Shown here: positions 54,481 through 62,579 of the stretch, piece by piece | Layout: each line of letters starts with the position of its first letter | Numbering within the stretch: position 1 is the first letter of the stretch | Origin: JBHIKY01 sp042139015 | GTDB taxonomy: Bacteria; Bacillota; Bacilli; Bacillales; Marinococcaceae | Reading direction: 5' to 3' | Assembly: GCF_042139015.1 (NCBI RefSeq) | Contig: NZ_JBHIKY010000009.1 | Span: 1 to 64,000, forward strand | Length of the DNA: 64,000 nt | Program-made: the position numbers and the translations under genes | The notes under the pieces: model-generated | Seen by the model: only the letters and a program-made list of their open reading frames with translations | Told to the model about the DNA's origin: nothing | The model's database searches: none

Positions 54481-55782
54481 ATGCTGGATAGAGTAAAAAA
54501 GTTATATAAGGAAAATGTTTTAATTTCCGGAGTGGACCAGGGAAATAAGAGTGCAAAATTCAGTTACTTAAACCAAAAGGGAGTCATTAACTCGTTTGCT
54601 ATTCCGACGATCGTTGCACCGGCTGAAGAGAAAAAGTCAAAAGTAGAAGGTGCAACGGAAGCAACAAGTATTGAGAAAAAGCTTCATTTAAAAATCACGT
54701 CAAAATCCCTCTCGACAGTTAACCAGGAAAGATACGTATATGTTGGACATTTTGCCCGTAATAAGAAAGGCAAAGAAGAGCCTGCCTATAACCCTGCTTC
54801 GGAATCGGACAAGCACATGTCCCACACGAAGTTTTCAAACGACCTTCATGTAATCACAACAATTGCAGGATTAGCGGTAATGGCTGCCAGAGAAGACAAG
54901 GAAGAGGTACACATTCCTTATGCAGGCGGTCTGCCGGTCAGTGAAATCAAGGAGCTTGGATCGGAAAAAGCACTGGAGAGTGTAAAAGGCACCCATACTG
55001 TCGAATTTATGGATGGCCCGCTTGAAAAGAAAGTAATTACGCTTATTATTGACAGCGGCAAAATGTACGGAGAAGGTGCAATCACTGACCTTTCACTGAA
55101 CTTCGACATTCATAATGGCGAGCTAGTGGAAACCTCGCTTCAGGAGCGTTTGTCAGAAACTTATGCACTTGGAGATTTAGGGGCAGGAACCTCCGAAATG
55201 ATTATTTTTACTGAAGAAGGAATAGATGGAAACCTTTCCCAAAGTCTTGATATTGAAGGGACAAACCCTTATATCGACCGCATTCGCGAGCGTGTGGACA
55301 ATCTTGAAGAGTTCAAGACGCTGAAGGAATTGTTCAATCTTGATGAATCAGAGCGTGCCTACCAATCCCGCGAAGAGTTTATGAGCGAAGTGATTGAACC
55401 GGCAATTTTAAAAGTAATCCGCGGAGAGCGGGAGAAACCAGTCTTTGAAGCGCGTCTGTTAAAGGCAAAGAAAACAACGGATATTACTGATATTGTAATG
55501 GAAGAAATCACGAAATATGCAAACGACCATAAAAAAGCGATCACCTCAGCCTGGAACAGCGCCGGCGTAGATGATCTCGTGTTAGTTGGCGGAGGTGTAT
55601 TATTCGGCTATCCTGTCTTTAAAGAAGTGCAGGAAAGATTTCTTGAGCTGCAGGGTCAGGAATGGGTTATCATGCCTGATCAGGTGGAGGAAGCACCATT
55701 CTTTACATCCCGGGGCTATCTGATTGCTAACCTCATTCAATTAACAGAAAGTGAAGAAGCAGCATTAGAGCCGGTGAAGTAA
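54481..55782 (+). CDS. Actin-like segregation ATPase (ParM/Alp family)
   Basis: 433 residues of the actin/HSP70 fold. Phosphate-1 motif: ISGVDQGNKSAKFSY; phosphate-2: ALGDLGAGTSEMIIF; adenosine motif: DDLVLVGGGVLFGYPVF. The length and order fit the ParM/AlfA/Alp group that forms filaments to push or pull plasmid copies apart, rather than MreB. It is followed by a small adaptor gene and preceded by an iteron block, the complete layout of a type II partition locus. No replication gene is in the window. Confidence 0.85.
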   Translation: MLDRVKKLYKENVLISGVDQGNKSAKFSYLNQKGVINSFAIPTIVAPAEEKKSKVEGATEATSIEKKLHLKITSKSLSTVNQERYVYVGHFARNKKGKEEPAYNPASESDKHMSHTKFSNDLHVITTIAGLAVMAAREDKEEVHIPYAGGLPVSEIKELGSEKALESVKGTHTVEFMDGPLEKKVITLIIDSGKMYGEGAITDLSLNFDIHNGELVETSLQERLSETYALGDLGAGTSEMIIFTEEGIDGNLSQSLDIEGTNPYIDRIRERVDNLEEFKTLKELFNLDESERAYQSREEFMSEVIEPAILKVIRGEREKPVFEARLLKAKKTTDITDIVMEEITKYANDHKKAITSAWNSAGVDDLVLVGGGVLFGYPVFKEVQERFLELQGQEWVIMPDQVEEAPFFTSRGYLIANLIQLTESEEAALEPVK

Positions 55783-55818
55783 CTTATATAAGGAAAATAA
55801 AGGAAAGGGGGAGGCGGC

Positions 55819-56304
55819 GTGGCGCAGACGAAAAACAATAAAGCAGGCTATGTTAAAGGAGTCGGCCGTACCTTCGCTCCTTCCTTAAAAGCAGATTGGG
55901 TCGAGGAGTTTAATGAAATTCTGGAAGATGAACCGGAATGGAGCAGAAATCGTCTTACAGAACACCTCATAAAAAAAGGTCTGGATGCACAGCGCGGCAA
56001 TGACCAGGGAATGCAAATATCCATCCCTTCGGAGGGACTCACAGACCAGCAGCGTGAGTTTTTGAACAGTGAAGAAGGCAAGCTTTTCTTAGGAAATGCT
56101 ATTCGCCTGTTGCTTATGCAGCCGGGTGCTCAGGCCCCTTCGCCTGCTGAAGTGCCTGCACCACCGCCCCCCGATCACAATACTGCACCTTCTATTGAGG
56201 CCCCATCTGCGGCAAAACAGGAAACAGAGGATGCGAACGATAATAATGGTAAACTTTCACCATTGCAGCGTGCGAAAAATAAGCTGAAACGCCAAAATAT
56301 TTAA
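55819..56304 (+). CDS. Small DNA-binding adaptor (ParR/Alp7R-like)
   Basis: 161 residues. The first 65 residues (VGRTFAPSLKADWVEEFNEI, SRNRLTEHLIKKGLDAQ) look like a ribbon-helix-helix or short helical DNA-binding domain. A proline-rich linker (PAEVPAPPPPDHN) leads to a basic C-terminal tail (PLQRAKNKLKRQNI) that is suited to bind the actin-like filament. GTG start after GGGGGAGG. Assignment relies on position and shape, not on clear similarity. Confidence 0.72.
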   Translation: MAQTKNNKAGYVKGVGRTFAPSLKADWVEEFNEILEDEPEWSRNRLTEHLIKKGLDAQRGNDQGMQISIPSEGLTDQQREFLNSEEGKLFLGNAIRLLLMQPGAQAPSPAEVPAPPPPDHNTAPSIEAPSAAKQETEDANDNNGKLSPLQRAKNKLKRQNI

Positions 56305-56309
56305 ACGAA

Positions 56310-56531
56310 GGGGCTGTAGCAAAAGCCCCTTTTTATAGAAAAAGTAGTATCCTAAATAGAAGATAAGCAGGGGACAAGTCCGAAGACTCCGGTGGGAAGA
56401 GCAGCGGCTGAAGATCCGCCGGGCGCGGGTTTCGCCCGGTTAGCTGAAGCGCTGCCCACGGAAAGCGAAGGACTTGTCCCCTGCTTTTTTTACCATGCAA
56501 AAGGGGCGAGTATCATTTATGATACAGCCCC
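56310..56531. repeat. MITE-like nested palindrome, copy 2 (complete)
   Basis: Perfect ends GGGGCTGT / ACAGCCCC. The left hairpin (GGGGCT...AGCCCC, TTTTT) and the right hairpin (GTATCA-TTTA-TGATAC within GGGGC/GCCCC, TTTT) are both terminators. The centre is a large stem starting AGCAGGGGACAAGTCC and ending GGACTTGTCCCCTGCT. It begins 6 bases after the adaptor stop codon, so it serves as the operon terminator. Confidence 0.88.
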
Positions 56532-56615
56532 TTTTCTGTCGGATCGAGTTTATTTGGTGTCACGAGGGGGAAAAACTATCTCGTTCAGGGGGAAGAAACA
56601 ACCGGAAACGGACGA

Positions 56616-56818
56616 TTTCCCGGAATAATATGAGATTTCCACTGCAGGGAGAAGTTATCCCGAGCACGTAATGCGGTATCCCCATTTCCGAGAAGTGTAT
56701 CCCAAGTTGGGAGAATCTTATCCACCGGATTAGAGGGATAACACGAGGCAGTCAAAGATATCCCTTCCCACGAGACATTAACAACCGAAAACGGTCCATT
56801 TCCCCTGGCAGGCAGGTT
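56616..56818. repeat. TATCCC/TTTCCC array, 20-21 bp period
   Basis: Ten motifs begin at 56616 (TTTCCC), 56636 (TTTCCA), 56656, 56677, 56698 (TATCCC), 56719 (TATCCA), 56739 (TAACAC), 56759 (TATCCC), 56779 (TAACAA) and 56799 (TTTCCC): intervals 20-21 bp, mean 20.3. It lies between the convergent partition operon and sigma factor gene. A less regular part extends left to about 56560. Confidence 0.8.
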
Positions 56819-56830
56819 GATCATCCAGTT

Positions 56831-57340
56831 TCATTCGAACAATTGTGCACTTTCCCGCAATTTCTGCAGTGCCGTTTTCCGCCAGGATTTTACGGTAGAA
56901 TCGGCAACGCCGTACTGAGCTGCAATTTCGCTGATTCCTTTCCCGTAAACGGTGTGCTCGACCACCCAAACACGTTCACGGGCACTCAGATTTTTTAAAT
57001 AAGGAAGTATGCTGTTTATTTCCTGGGAAATGGTTGGACTTTCTGAGGCCGGTGCCGCTTCCTGCTCTGTCTCAAAGCTGCTGAGTTCAAAGCGTTCCCC
57101 GTAGCGGGCTTCTTTTCTCAAGTGGGCAAGCATGTCCCCGCGAACATAGGAGTAAGCAAGAGTGGAGAATGCTCCTTTTTTTTTATCGTACATATCATAT
57201 GCTTTCCATAGAGCTATGAAGCCAATCTGCGTATATTCTTCTTTATTTTTATGGATATTTAATCGTTTTAACATGCCAAAAATTAAAGGGGTAAAATCGT
57301 TGGCCACTTCGTCAAATGGGATACCGAGAGATACATTCAT
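56831..57340 (-). CDS. Sigma-70 family RNA polymerase sigma factor
   Basis: 169 residues: region 2 (YTQIGFIALWKAYDMYDKKKG, FSTLAYSYVRGDMLAHLRKE) and region 4 (LSARERVWVVEHTVYGKGIS, EIAAQYGVADSTVKSWRKTA). No region 3 and no anti-sigma gene nearby. It resembles small Bacillus sigma factors of the SigO/YvrI-like or SigI-like size class. Divergent from the SLH protein gene, whose promoter it may read. Confidence 0.85.
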   Translation of the reverse strand: MNVSLGIPFDEVANDFTPLIFGMLKRLNIHKNKEEYTQIGFIALWKAYDMYDKKKGAFSTLAYSYVRGDMLAHLRKEARYGERFELSSFETEQEAAPASESPTISQEINSILPYLKNLSARERVWVVEHTVYGKGISEIAAQYGVADSTVKSWRKTALQKLRESAQLFE

Positions 57341-57684
57341 ATGGTCGAATTCCTTAATAGAACGGCGCGCCTTCTTTGGTTTTCCATGGTAGATTTATCA
57401 TAGAAGTGTGCGCTCTATAAGTCACAACTCAGCTGGTCAAATTCCCTGCGGAAAAATCATCATTTTATAAAAATTAATAGCTTGATTAGTCCCATATACC
57501 TACTATAATTTCTTGAGAAGGTGGGGGATTTTTAAATTCAGTAAAATTCACAGCACATTCACAGAAGAAGTGATTATGACTATTGACCCTCTCTTAAATG
57601 CTTATAAACTGGTACTATTAGGGTGATTCAGCAATTTATTTCCTTGAAATACTAATGAAATAATAGAGAAATAGGGGGGGTTTG
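57341..57684. promoter_or_regulatory. Divergent promoter region, sigma factor and SLH gene
   Basis: 344 bp without a gene. It holds ATAGGGGGGG before the SLH start and AAGGAATTC before the sigma start. No operator-like palindrome stands out. Confidence 0.4.
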
Positions 57685-59493
57685 ATGTACAAAAAATGGG
57701 CCGCAGCATTAACAGCAATTGTTATTGCAACGATGATTTCAGCTGCGGAACTAGATAATACAGATGCCGCTGATTCTTTTTCAGATGTGCATGAAGATTA
57801 CTGGGCTTCTGGACCAATTCAGCGTATGAAGGATCAGGGAATCCTTAACGGGAATAAAGATGGTACATATGCGCCAAATCAAGATATTTCCAGGGGGCAG
57901 GCGGCATCGCTGCTCGTCGCAGCCTGTGATCTGCCGATGGAGGAAAATCCGGAATCGACATTTAACGATTTAACCGATGACAGCTTCTCTACTCCATTTG
58001 CGGAAGCGGTGCGGGAGGCCGGATTGATGGTAGGAAGAAATGAAGGCACGGAGTTTGAGGCAGCGCAGAAGCTTTCACGGGAGCAGATGGCGACGATTTT
58101 AGTTCGAGCTTTTGATTTAGAGCCTGTCGAAAACTCAGAGCGAGATGTCACAGATCTCCATAGTGCACATGAAACACACAAGCAAAATGTGAAGATATTG
58201 GCTCAGTATGGTATAACCTCCACCAAGGAAGGTAATTTTCGGCCACTTGAACCAGTGACACGCGCTCAGTTTGCGGTGTTTTTAGAACGAGCGCTGAGCA
58301 TCGATTTCACCAAAGGACAGGGAATCGAGAGCCTTCGCGCTGCAGATGCCACATCGTTTGAGGTGACGTTTACCCGTGATCTCTCAGAAGAAGAGACCGA
58401 AGCTCAAAAGTTTTCATTTGATCCTGAGCTGGATGTTGTCGACTCTGATCTTCTCTCGACTAAAGAGGACCAAAGCATCGTTCGAGTGACAACGGATGAG
58501 CAAATCGAAGGTGAGGCTTACAGGCTTTATTATGAAGGGACGCGCACTTCTCTCACACTTGATGCAGAGACGCTTGATGGGGATCCTCTGATTGATGAAC
58601 TGGAAGTTATGGATACTTTTTCGAGAAGTTTAAAAGAAATCGGTATTCAATTAAATCAGGATCTTTCTAACAAAAAGGAAGCCGGAATGGTTGATGAGTA
58701 TCAGGTAAGCGATAAAAATGGGCACCAGATTGCGGTTGAGGATGTACGAGTTGATGGAGCTTCGATTTGGATTACCTTAGAAGAGAAACAGGATAAGGGA
58801 ACAGAAGCAAGTGTGGTACTTTCAGAAAATATTTTGGGAAAAGAAGAGCTTTTCGATGTTCAATTTAGCGATGACACTTCTCCGGAAGCACGTGATGCGG
58901 AAGTCGTCGGTCTGCGGACGGCAAAGGTCATTTTCAGCGAACCGATAGACCCGAATGAAAGTCAGCTGAAAAAAGCGTTTTCCCTCGAAAAAGCGAAGGG
59001 CTCTGACGTAGAGATAGAGAAAGCCTCTCTGCAAAATGGAGGCAGAGAAGCTGTGCTCAGCTACGCTTCTGATATTTCCGACGGACGCTATGAGCTTCAT
59101 ATCTCAGAAGATATTGTCGATTATGCCGGAAATGGCCTGAAGAAGTCTGACCCATTTATAATAGATGTGATCGCTGAAAAAGATCCTCCGGTAATAACAG
59201 GTCACCGAAATGCAGATTCTGAGCATGTGACGTTAGTGTTTAATGAAGAGGTGGTTTTTGACGAAGATGCCTCGGAAGAAAAGATTCTAAGAAGCTTTTA
59301 TCATACGAATCCCAGCAACTCTGCGACGGATATAGATATTGATGGCAGCGAAATTCAACTTCACTTTGAAGAAGCTTCTACTCTGCCTGGCGGAGATGTG
59401 TATGTATATGTCGAAGGCGGCATAGTCAGCGATCTCTGGGACAATGTTCAGGAAGATAAACTTCGTTATACAATTGAAGAGATAAATGAATAA
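57685..59493 (+). CDS. SLH-anchored surface protein with Ig-like/SbsC-type domains
   Basis: 602 residues. Signal peptide (residues 1 to about 31), three SLH repeats (FSDVHEDYWASGPIQRMKDQ, FNDLTDDSFSTPFAEAV, DVTDLHSAHETHKQNVKILA). The rest is beta-rich domains with repeated phrases like LRAADATSFEVTFTRDLSEE and LRTAKVIFSEPIDPNESQLK, typical of S-layer Ig-like (SbsA/SbsC, CopC-like) modules. Very acidic, as expected for a saline habitat. It is a structural or adhesive wall protein. Start ATG 57685 rather than TTG 57682. Confidence 0.85.
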   Translation: MYKKWAAALTAIVIATMISAAELDNTDAADSFSDVHEDYWASGPIQRMKDQGILNGNKDGTYAPNQDISRGQAASLLVAACDLPMEENPESTFNDLTDDSFSTPFAEAVREAGLMVGRNEGTEFEAAQKLSREQMATILVRAFDLEPVENSERDVTDLHSAHETHKQNVKILAQYGITSTKEGNFRPLEPVTRAQFAVFLERALSIDFTKGQGIESLRAADATSFEVTFTRDLSEEETEAQKFSFDPELDVVDSDLLSTKEDQSIVRVTTDEQIEGEAYRLYYEGTRTSLTLDAETLDGDPLIDELEVMDTFSRSLKEIGIQLNQDLSNKKEAGMVDEYQVSDKNGHQIAVEDVRVDGASIWITLEEKQDKGTEASVVLSENILGKEELFDVQFSDDTSPEARDAEVVGLRTAKVIFSEPIDPNESQLKKAFSLEKAKGSDVEIEKASLQNGGREAVLSYASDISDGRYELHISEDIVDYAGNGLKKSDPFIIDVIAEKDPPVITGHRNADSEHVTLVFNEEVVFDEDASEEKILRSFYHTNPSNSATDIDIDGSEIQLHFEEASTLPGGDVYVYVEGGIVSDLWDNVQEDKLRYTIEEINE

Positions 59494-59503
59494 AAACAAT
59501 TGG

Positions 59504-59525
59504 CCCCCGCTATTGGGGGTTTTTT
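59504..59525 (+). terminator. Terminator after the SLH gene
   Basis: CCCCC-GCTATT-GGGGG then TTTTTTT. Confidence 0.88.
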
Positions 59526-59607
59526 GATAGATAAGGTAGTAAAGGCAAGCTGCAGCTGTCGGAGATATATACACAAAAACTATCAACCGAGAACGGAGGA
59601 CTGCAAA

Positions 59608-60111
59608 GTGGGAAGAGTTATAGCGGGCTGCAAGCCTGCTTCAGGGGAATTTAAAGAATTAGCCAAGCCACATATGAGATTTCTGGAAACAGCTCAAATG
59701 AGTCCTTATTTTATGAATAGAGGAAGTAGGTACAAGGTCGTAATAATAAACCCCAGATTTTCTAATTCACCTAAAGGCCGTCTGTTTATAGTGGCGGATG
59801 AATATGGGGGAATAGTAAAAGAAAGAGAAATTATTCAGTCCGTTCTAATCCACCTGTTTCCATTTATCTTGACTGAGATTCAATTCAACGCATTTAAAAA
59901 CTATCAGAATATTGAGGATCAATCGTTATTTTTAAAGCAGGAACAAACATTTAATCAACTTTATGAAACTGCAAATAATAATGCGGACAATTTTTCAGAA
60001 AAAGAAATTCTGGATTATCATAAGATGGCAGGATTTATTGAAGAGCAAAATAAATATTTGAGTGAAATAAGCGGTCACGCAAAAGAATTAATACAAACAT
60101 ATATAAAGTGA
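59608..60111 (+). CDS. Hypothetical protein, first of a two-gene unit
   Basis: 167 residues, beginning MGRVIAGCKPASGEFKELAK; contains YFMNRGSRYKVVIINPRFSN, VADEYGGIVKEREIIQ and a long C-terminal helix region. I do not recognise it. GTG start 8 bases after GGAGG. Overlaps the next gene by 4 bases. Confidence 0.6.
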   Translation: MGRVIAGCKPASGEFKELAKPHMRFLETAQMSPYFMNRGSRYKVVIINPRFSNSPKGRLFIVADEYGGIVKEREIIQSVLIHLFPFILTEIQFNAFKNYQNIEDQSLFLKQEQTFNQLYETANNNADNFSEKEILDYHKMAGFIEEQNKYLSEISGHAKELIQTYIK

Positions 60112-60317
60112 AAACTAATAACCCCGAAGTATATTCCGAGGACGACATTAATCAGTTGACAGAAAAGGAATTAAATGAACAAGATTGGTGGGAGCAAGAC
60201 TCACTGAGTGTGGTAGAGGCAACGACAGGAAGTACAGAAAAAGAGGATATCAACTATTTAATGCAATATACCTTCGAAGCTCACGCGGAAAGGGACGCCC
60301 AAAAACAAAAGTGGTGA
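60108..60317 (+). CDS. Hypothetical acidic protein, second of a two-gene unit
   Basis: 69 residues, strongly acidic and polar (VYSEDDINQLTEKELNEQDW; WEQDSLSVVEATTGSTEKED). GTG start overlaps the previous stop codon. It may be a partner or inhibitor of the larger protein; the translational coupling and opposite character hint at a pair. Confidence 0.5.
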   Translation: MKTNNPEVYSEDDINQLTEKELNEQDWWEQDSLSVVEATTGSTEKEDINYLMQYTFEAHAERDAQKQKW

Positions 60318-60364
60318 AGTAGATTTTTTATTATAAGCGTAAAGAAGCTGCATCGAAATCAAGA

Positions 60365-60387
60365 CTCTTCTTAATAGAAAAGAAGAG
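60365..60387. terminator. Weak hairpin between convergent genes
   Basis: CTCTTCTT, 7-base loop, AAGAAGAG. No long T run on either side. Confidence 0.4.
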
Positions 60388-60400
60388 CCTGACTCCGGGT

Positions 60401-61060
60401 TTACCAGCGAAGAGCGTCCAATGTCTGAAAAACAGAGAGTTTTTCTTCTTCGGACAATCCCCAGCCCTCTATTTCATCTTTTAATGCCGGCATGCTGCCG
60501 CGTCCTTTTACAAAGCCGTTTAAGCGGGCGGTGAGCGTAGCATCTGTAAAGGTTTGTTCATCCGGATACAGTGCCCGCAATGTTTCCACAACTTTTCTGT
60601 GCCGCTTCAGCATATATTTTTGATGATAATCCTCGGCATAATAAAATACGGCATCTTCTGTAAATTCTGTCTGGATCGTCCGGCCAAGTTCCGCTTCCCA
60701 TTTCTCTCGCGACTGTTCTGCCTTCTTCTTTTGTTCTTCGTTATGATACATCAACAAGGACATATACTGCCTGCTGCGAAAGAGGCTTTTTTGCGGATTA
60801 TGGCTTGTCCAAAAGATATCAAGCAGCTCTTCATAAGAAATTTTGTCCGGATGAAAATCAATCTGGATGGATTCTGTATGATCGCCCATTCTCCGGTACG
60901 TCGGCGCGGACTTCGTTCCACCAGTATAGCCTACTCGAGTGCGGATGACTCCTTCCAGCTGCCCAAACTGGGCATCAGGTCCCCAAAATCAGCCCAGTCC
61001 AAATGTCGCCGTTTCTATCTTAGTCCGCAGCAATGGCTGCTCAGGTTGATATTTTTCCAC
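60401..61060 (-). CDS. msrA: Peptide methionine sulfoxide reductase A with in-frame UGA (candidate selenoprotein)
   Basis: Read through one TGA, this is a full 219-codon MsrA: ETATFGLG-UGA-FWGPDAQFG, VGYTGGTKSAPTYRRMGDHT, EELLDIFWTSHNP, YHQKYMLKRH. The family motif is GCFWG with catalytic Cys; here TGA (60991-60989, codon 24) takes that exact place. Start GTG 61060 has AAAGGAGG seven bases upstream, so translation clearly begins before the TGA. A start at the internal ATG 60889 would lack the active site and has no good ribosome site. No other Cys is present. Either selenocysteine or a nonsense mutation; the intact rest favours the former. Confidence 0.75.
60960..60974 (-). promoter_or_regulatory. 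Candidate bacterial SECIS hairpin
   Basis: On the minus strand UGCCC-AGUUU-GGGCA; the loop starts 19 bases after the UGA and has G as second base, within the usual limits for bacterial SECIS elements (loop about 16-37 bases from UGA, G in first two loop positions). Confidence 0.5.
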
Positions 61061-61187
61061 GTAAAGACCTCCTTTTATTTAGTGTAATTCAATCAGCCCT
61101 GCGTCAGCAAAGATTCCCATCTGCTTTTTCAACTATAAAAAGTGTTAAAACTCCATTTAATTATCTAAAAACTGGAAGAAATGGGAT

Positions 61188-61203
61188 GGTTTCACGTGAA
61201 ACA
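61188..61203. promoter_or_regulatory. parS-like site (15/16)
   Basis: GGTTTCACGTGAAACA; only the first base departs from the consensus. It lies in the intergenic stretch between msrA and the sortase gene. Confidence 0.65.
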
Positions 61204-61391
61204 ATTGACGTCAATACCGCGAGATACATTGAATATATTTACAAAATAATACAGCTTCCTTGATGCGGAAGTCAAGAAAGCCTACACTTTACTTAAACGA
61301 CCATCGCTGTAAAAGCAGCACATAATCCGGGCAGGGCCATGAACGATATGTCATTTTTCTTACAAAGTAAGGTCGGAGGGGGGCTTTTAAG

Positions 61392-62084
61392 ATGAGAAAA
61401 ATAATACCTATACTGCTCATTATTGGCGGATTGAGTGTGGCCGGGTGGAATGGATATGTGTGGGCAAAGGAAAGCAAGACAGGCAAAGAAAAGCTTGCCC
61501 CCGAAGAAATAGAGTTAGAAGGCTGGGAGAATCGTGACTATATCGACGTCATTGATTCGGAGAATGCAGCGGCTGTGGATGAAGCAGATGAAGAACCGAC
61601 AGACATCAAAGAGACTGATGGGGAAGAGACAGAGGAAATAGAGGAGCGTTCCTATGAAGAATATGATCGGGGAGATAAGATAGGTGAGCTGCTCATTCCT
61701 GCCGTAGATAGTAAATATCCGGTGTATTGGGGCACGGATGATGAGACACTTGAGAAGGGCGTAGGTTACCATGACGGGGACTTTACAACCCCGCCGGATG
61801 GATATAGACACACGGTCCTCTCGGGCCACCGGGATACTGTTTTTAGGGAACTCGGAGATCTCGATGACGGCGACCGGATCTATATGAATTTTGAAGATGT
61901 CCAATATGAATATCAGATAAGAAAAACGTGGATTACTGAGGCGGACGACCGCTCTGTAATTGTCGATAAGGAAGCACCGACGTTGACTCTCACCACCTGT
62001 TACCCCTTCAATTACTTAGGATCCGCACCGGACCGTTACATCATTGAGGCAGAACTGGTGGAGACGAGCGACAGAACCGAATAA
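61392..62084 (+). CDS. Class D sortase
   Basis: 230 residues. N-terminal signal anchor, a 65-residue acidic linker, then the sortase barrel: His146 in LSGHRDTVF, Cys203 in LTLTTCYPF, Arg215 in APDRYI. Class D enzymes attach LPxTA- or LPNTA-type proteins to peptidoglycan in Bacillus. No sortase substrate is in the window; neighbours use SLH anchoring instead. AGGTCGGAGGGGGG precedes the ATG. Confidence 0.9.
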   Translation: MRKIIPILLIIGGLSVAGWNGYVWAKESKTGKEKLAPEEIELEGWENRDYIDVIDSENAAAVDEADEEPTDIKETDGEETEEIEERSYEEYDRGDKIGELLIPAVDSKYPVYWGTDDETLEKGVGYHDGDFTTPPDGYRHTVLSGHRDTVFRELGDLDDGDRIYMNFEDVQYEYQIRKTWITEADDRSVIVDKEAPTLTLTTCYPFNYLGSAPDRYIIEAELVETSDRTE

Positions 62085-62309
62085 ACTTGCACGAACGTGT
62101 TCTTTTTTAAGTTCACGCCACGGTGTCGCTGGCGAGTGTACCGCAGACCGCTCTCTTCGGTGTCTCAGCCTCGACACCATACACCACTGAACGTCTGTTG
62201 GGCTGATTGACAACAATGAAAATTTAGGCCTGCGCTGGATGCGGACAGGAGATCCGTTATTCTGTAGAATTTTGCTATTTTTTATCGCGCACAATATTTT
62301 GTGTAAAAC
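62085..62309. repeat. Intergenic region with a GATCCGTTATTC repeat fragment and an inverted repeat
   Basis: GGATGCGGACAGGAGATCCG at 62233-62252 matches the half copy at 3530-3550. Before it, GGTGTCG at 62121 is matched by CGACACC at 62173. No gene. Confidence 0.45.
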
Positions 62310-62442
62310 TTGAAAACAAAAAAAGGTAGGGTACCCTCCAAGTTGAATCCAACCAAACAAGAAAGGAGTCCCTACCTATGGAACCTAGTATAGGACAAAA
62401 CCTCTTCGGAAATCAACTCGATGAAATGGTGCGTGAAGCTTT
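62310..62442 (+). mobile_element. Probable insertion-sequence remnant, transposase 5' end
   Basis: An inverted-repeat-like segment (GGTAGGGTACCCTCC ... GGAGTCCCTACC) overlaps a ribosome site (AAAGGAG) and an ATG at 62379 that opens MEPSIGQNLFGNQLDEMVRE-AF before TAA. The shape suits the left end of an IS with only the first 22 codons of its transposase; the rest is gone. Family not assigned. Confidence 0.4.
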
Positions 62443-62579
62443 CTAATAAGGCATTTAATAGATTCTGATCGGACGCCAGCATGTAATCTGCAATAAGTAT
62501 ATCCTTTGCCTGAATTTCAGCGGCAATCTCTGTGATATCGAGAGATCGGCCGGCCCGGCGATCTGCTGCTTCTATGTTA
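62443..62579 (-). other. Possible gene remnant after the dehydrogenase
   Basis: On the minus strand this reads IEAADRRAGRSLDITEIAAE, IQAKDILIADYMLASDQNLL and NALLESF without stops, a protein-like sequence that starts no gene of its own and runs into the IS remnant. It may be the truncated next gene of the operon. Product unknown. Confidence 0.35.

Noticed and set aside
55848..56081. Minus-strand frame over the partition adaptor gene
   Set aside because: Shadow of the plus-strand adaptor, no ribosome site, Ser/Cys/Arg-rich composition.
60401..60889. MsrA starting at the internal ATG 60889
   Set aside because: This would remove the catalytic motif, leaves a perfect SD and start at 61060 unexplained, and has no ribosome site of its own.
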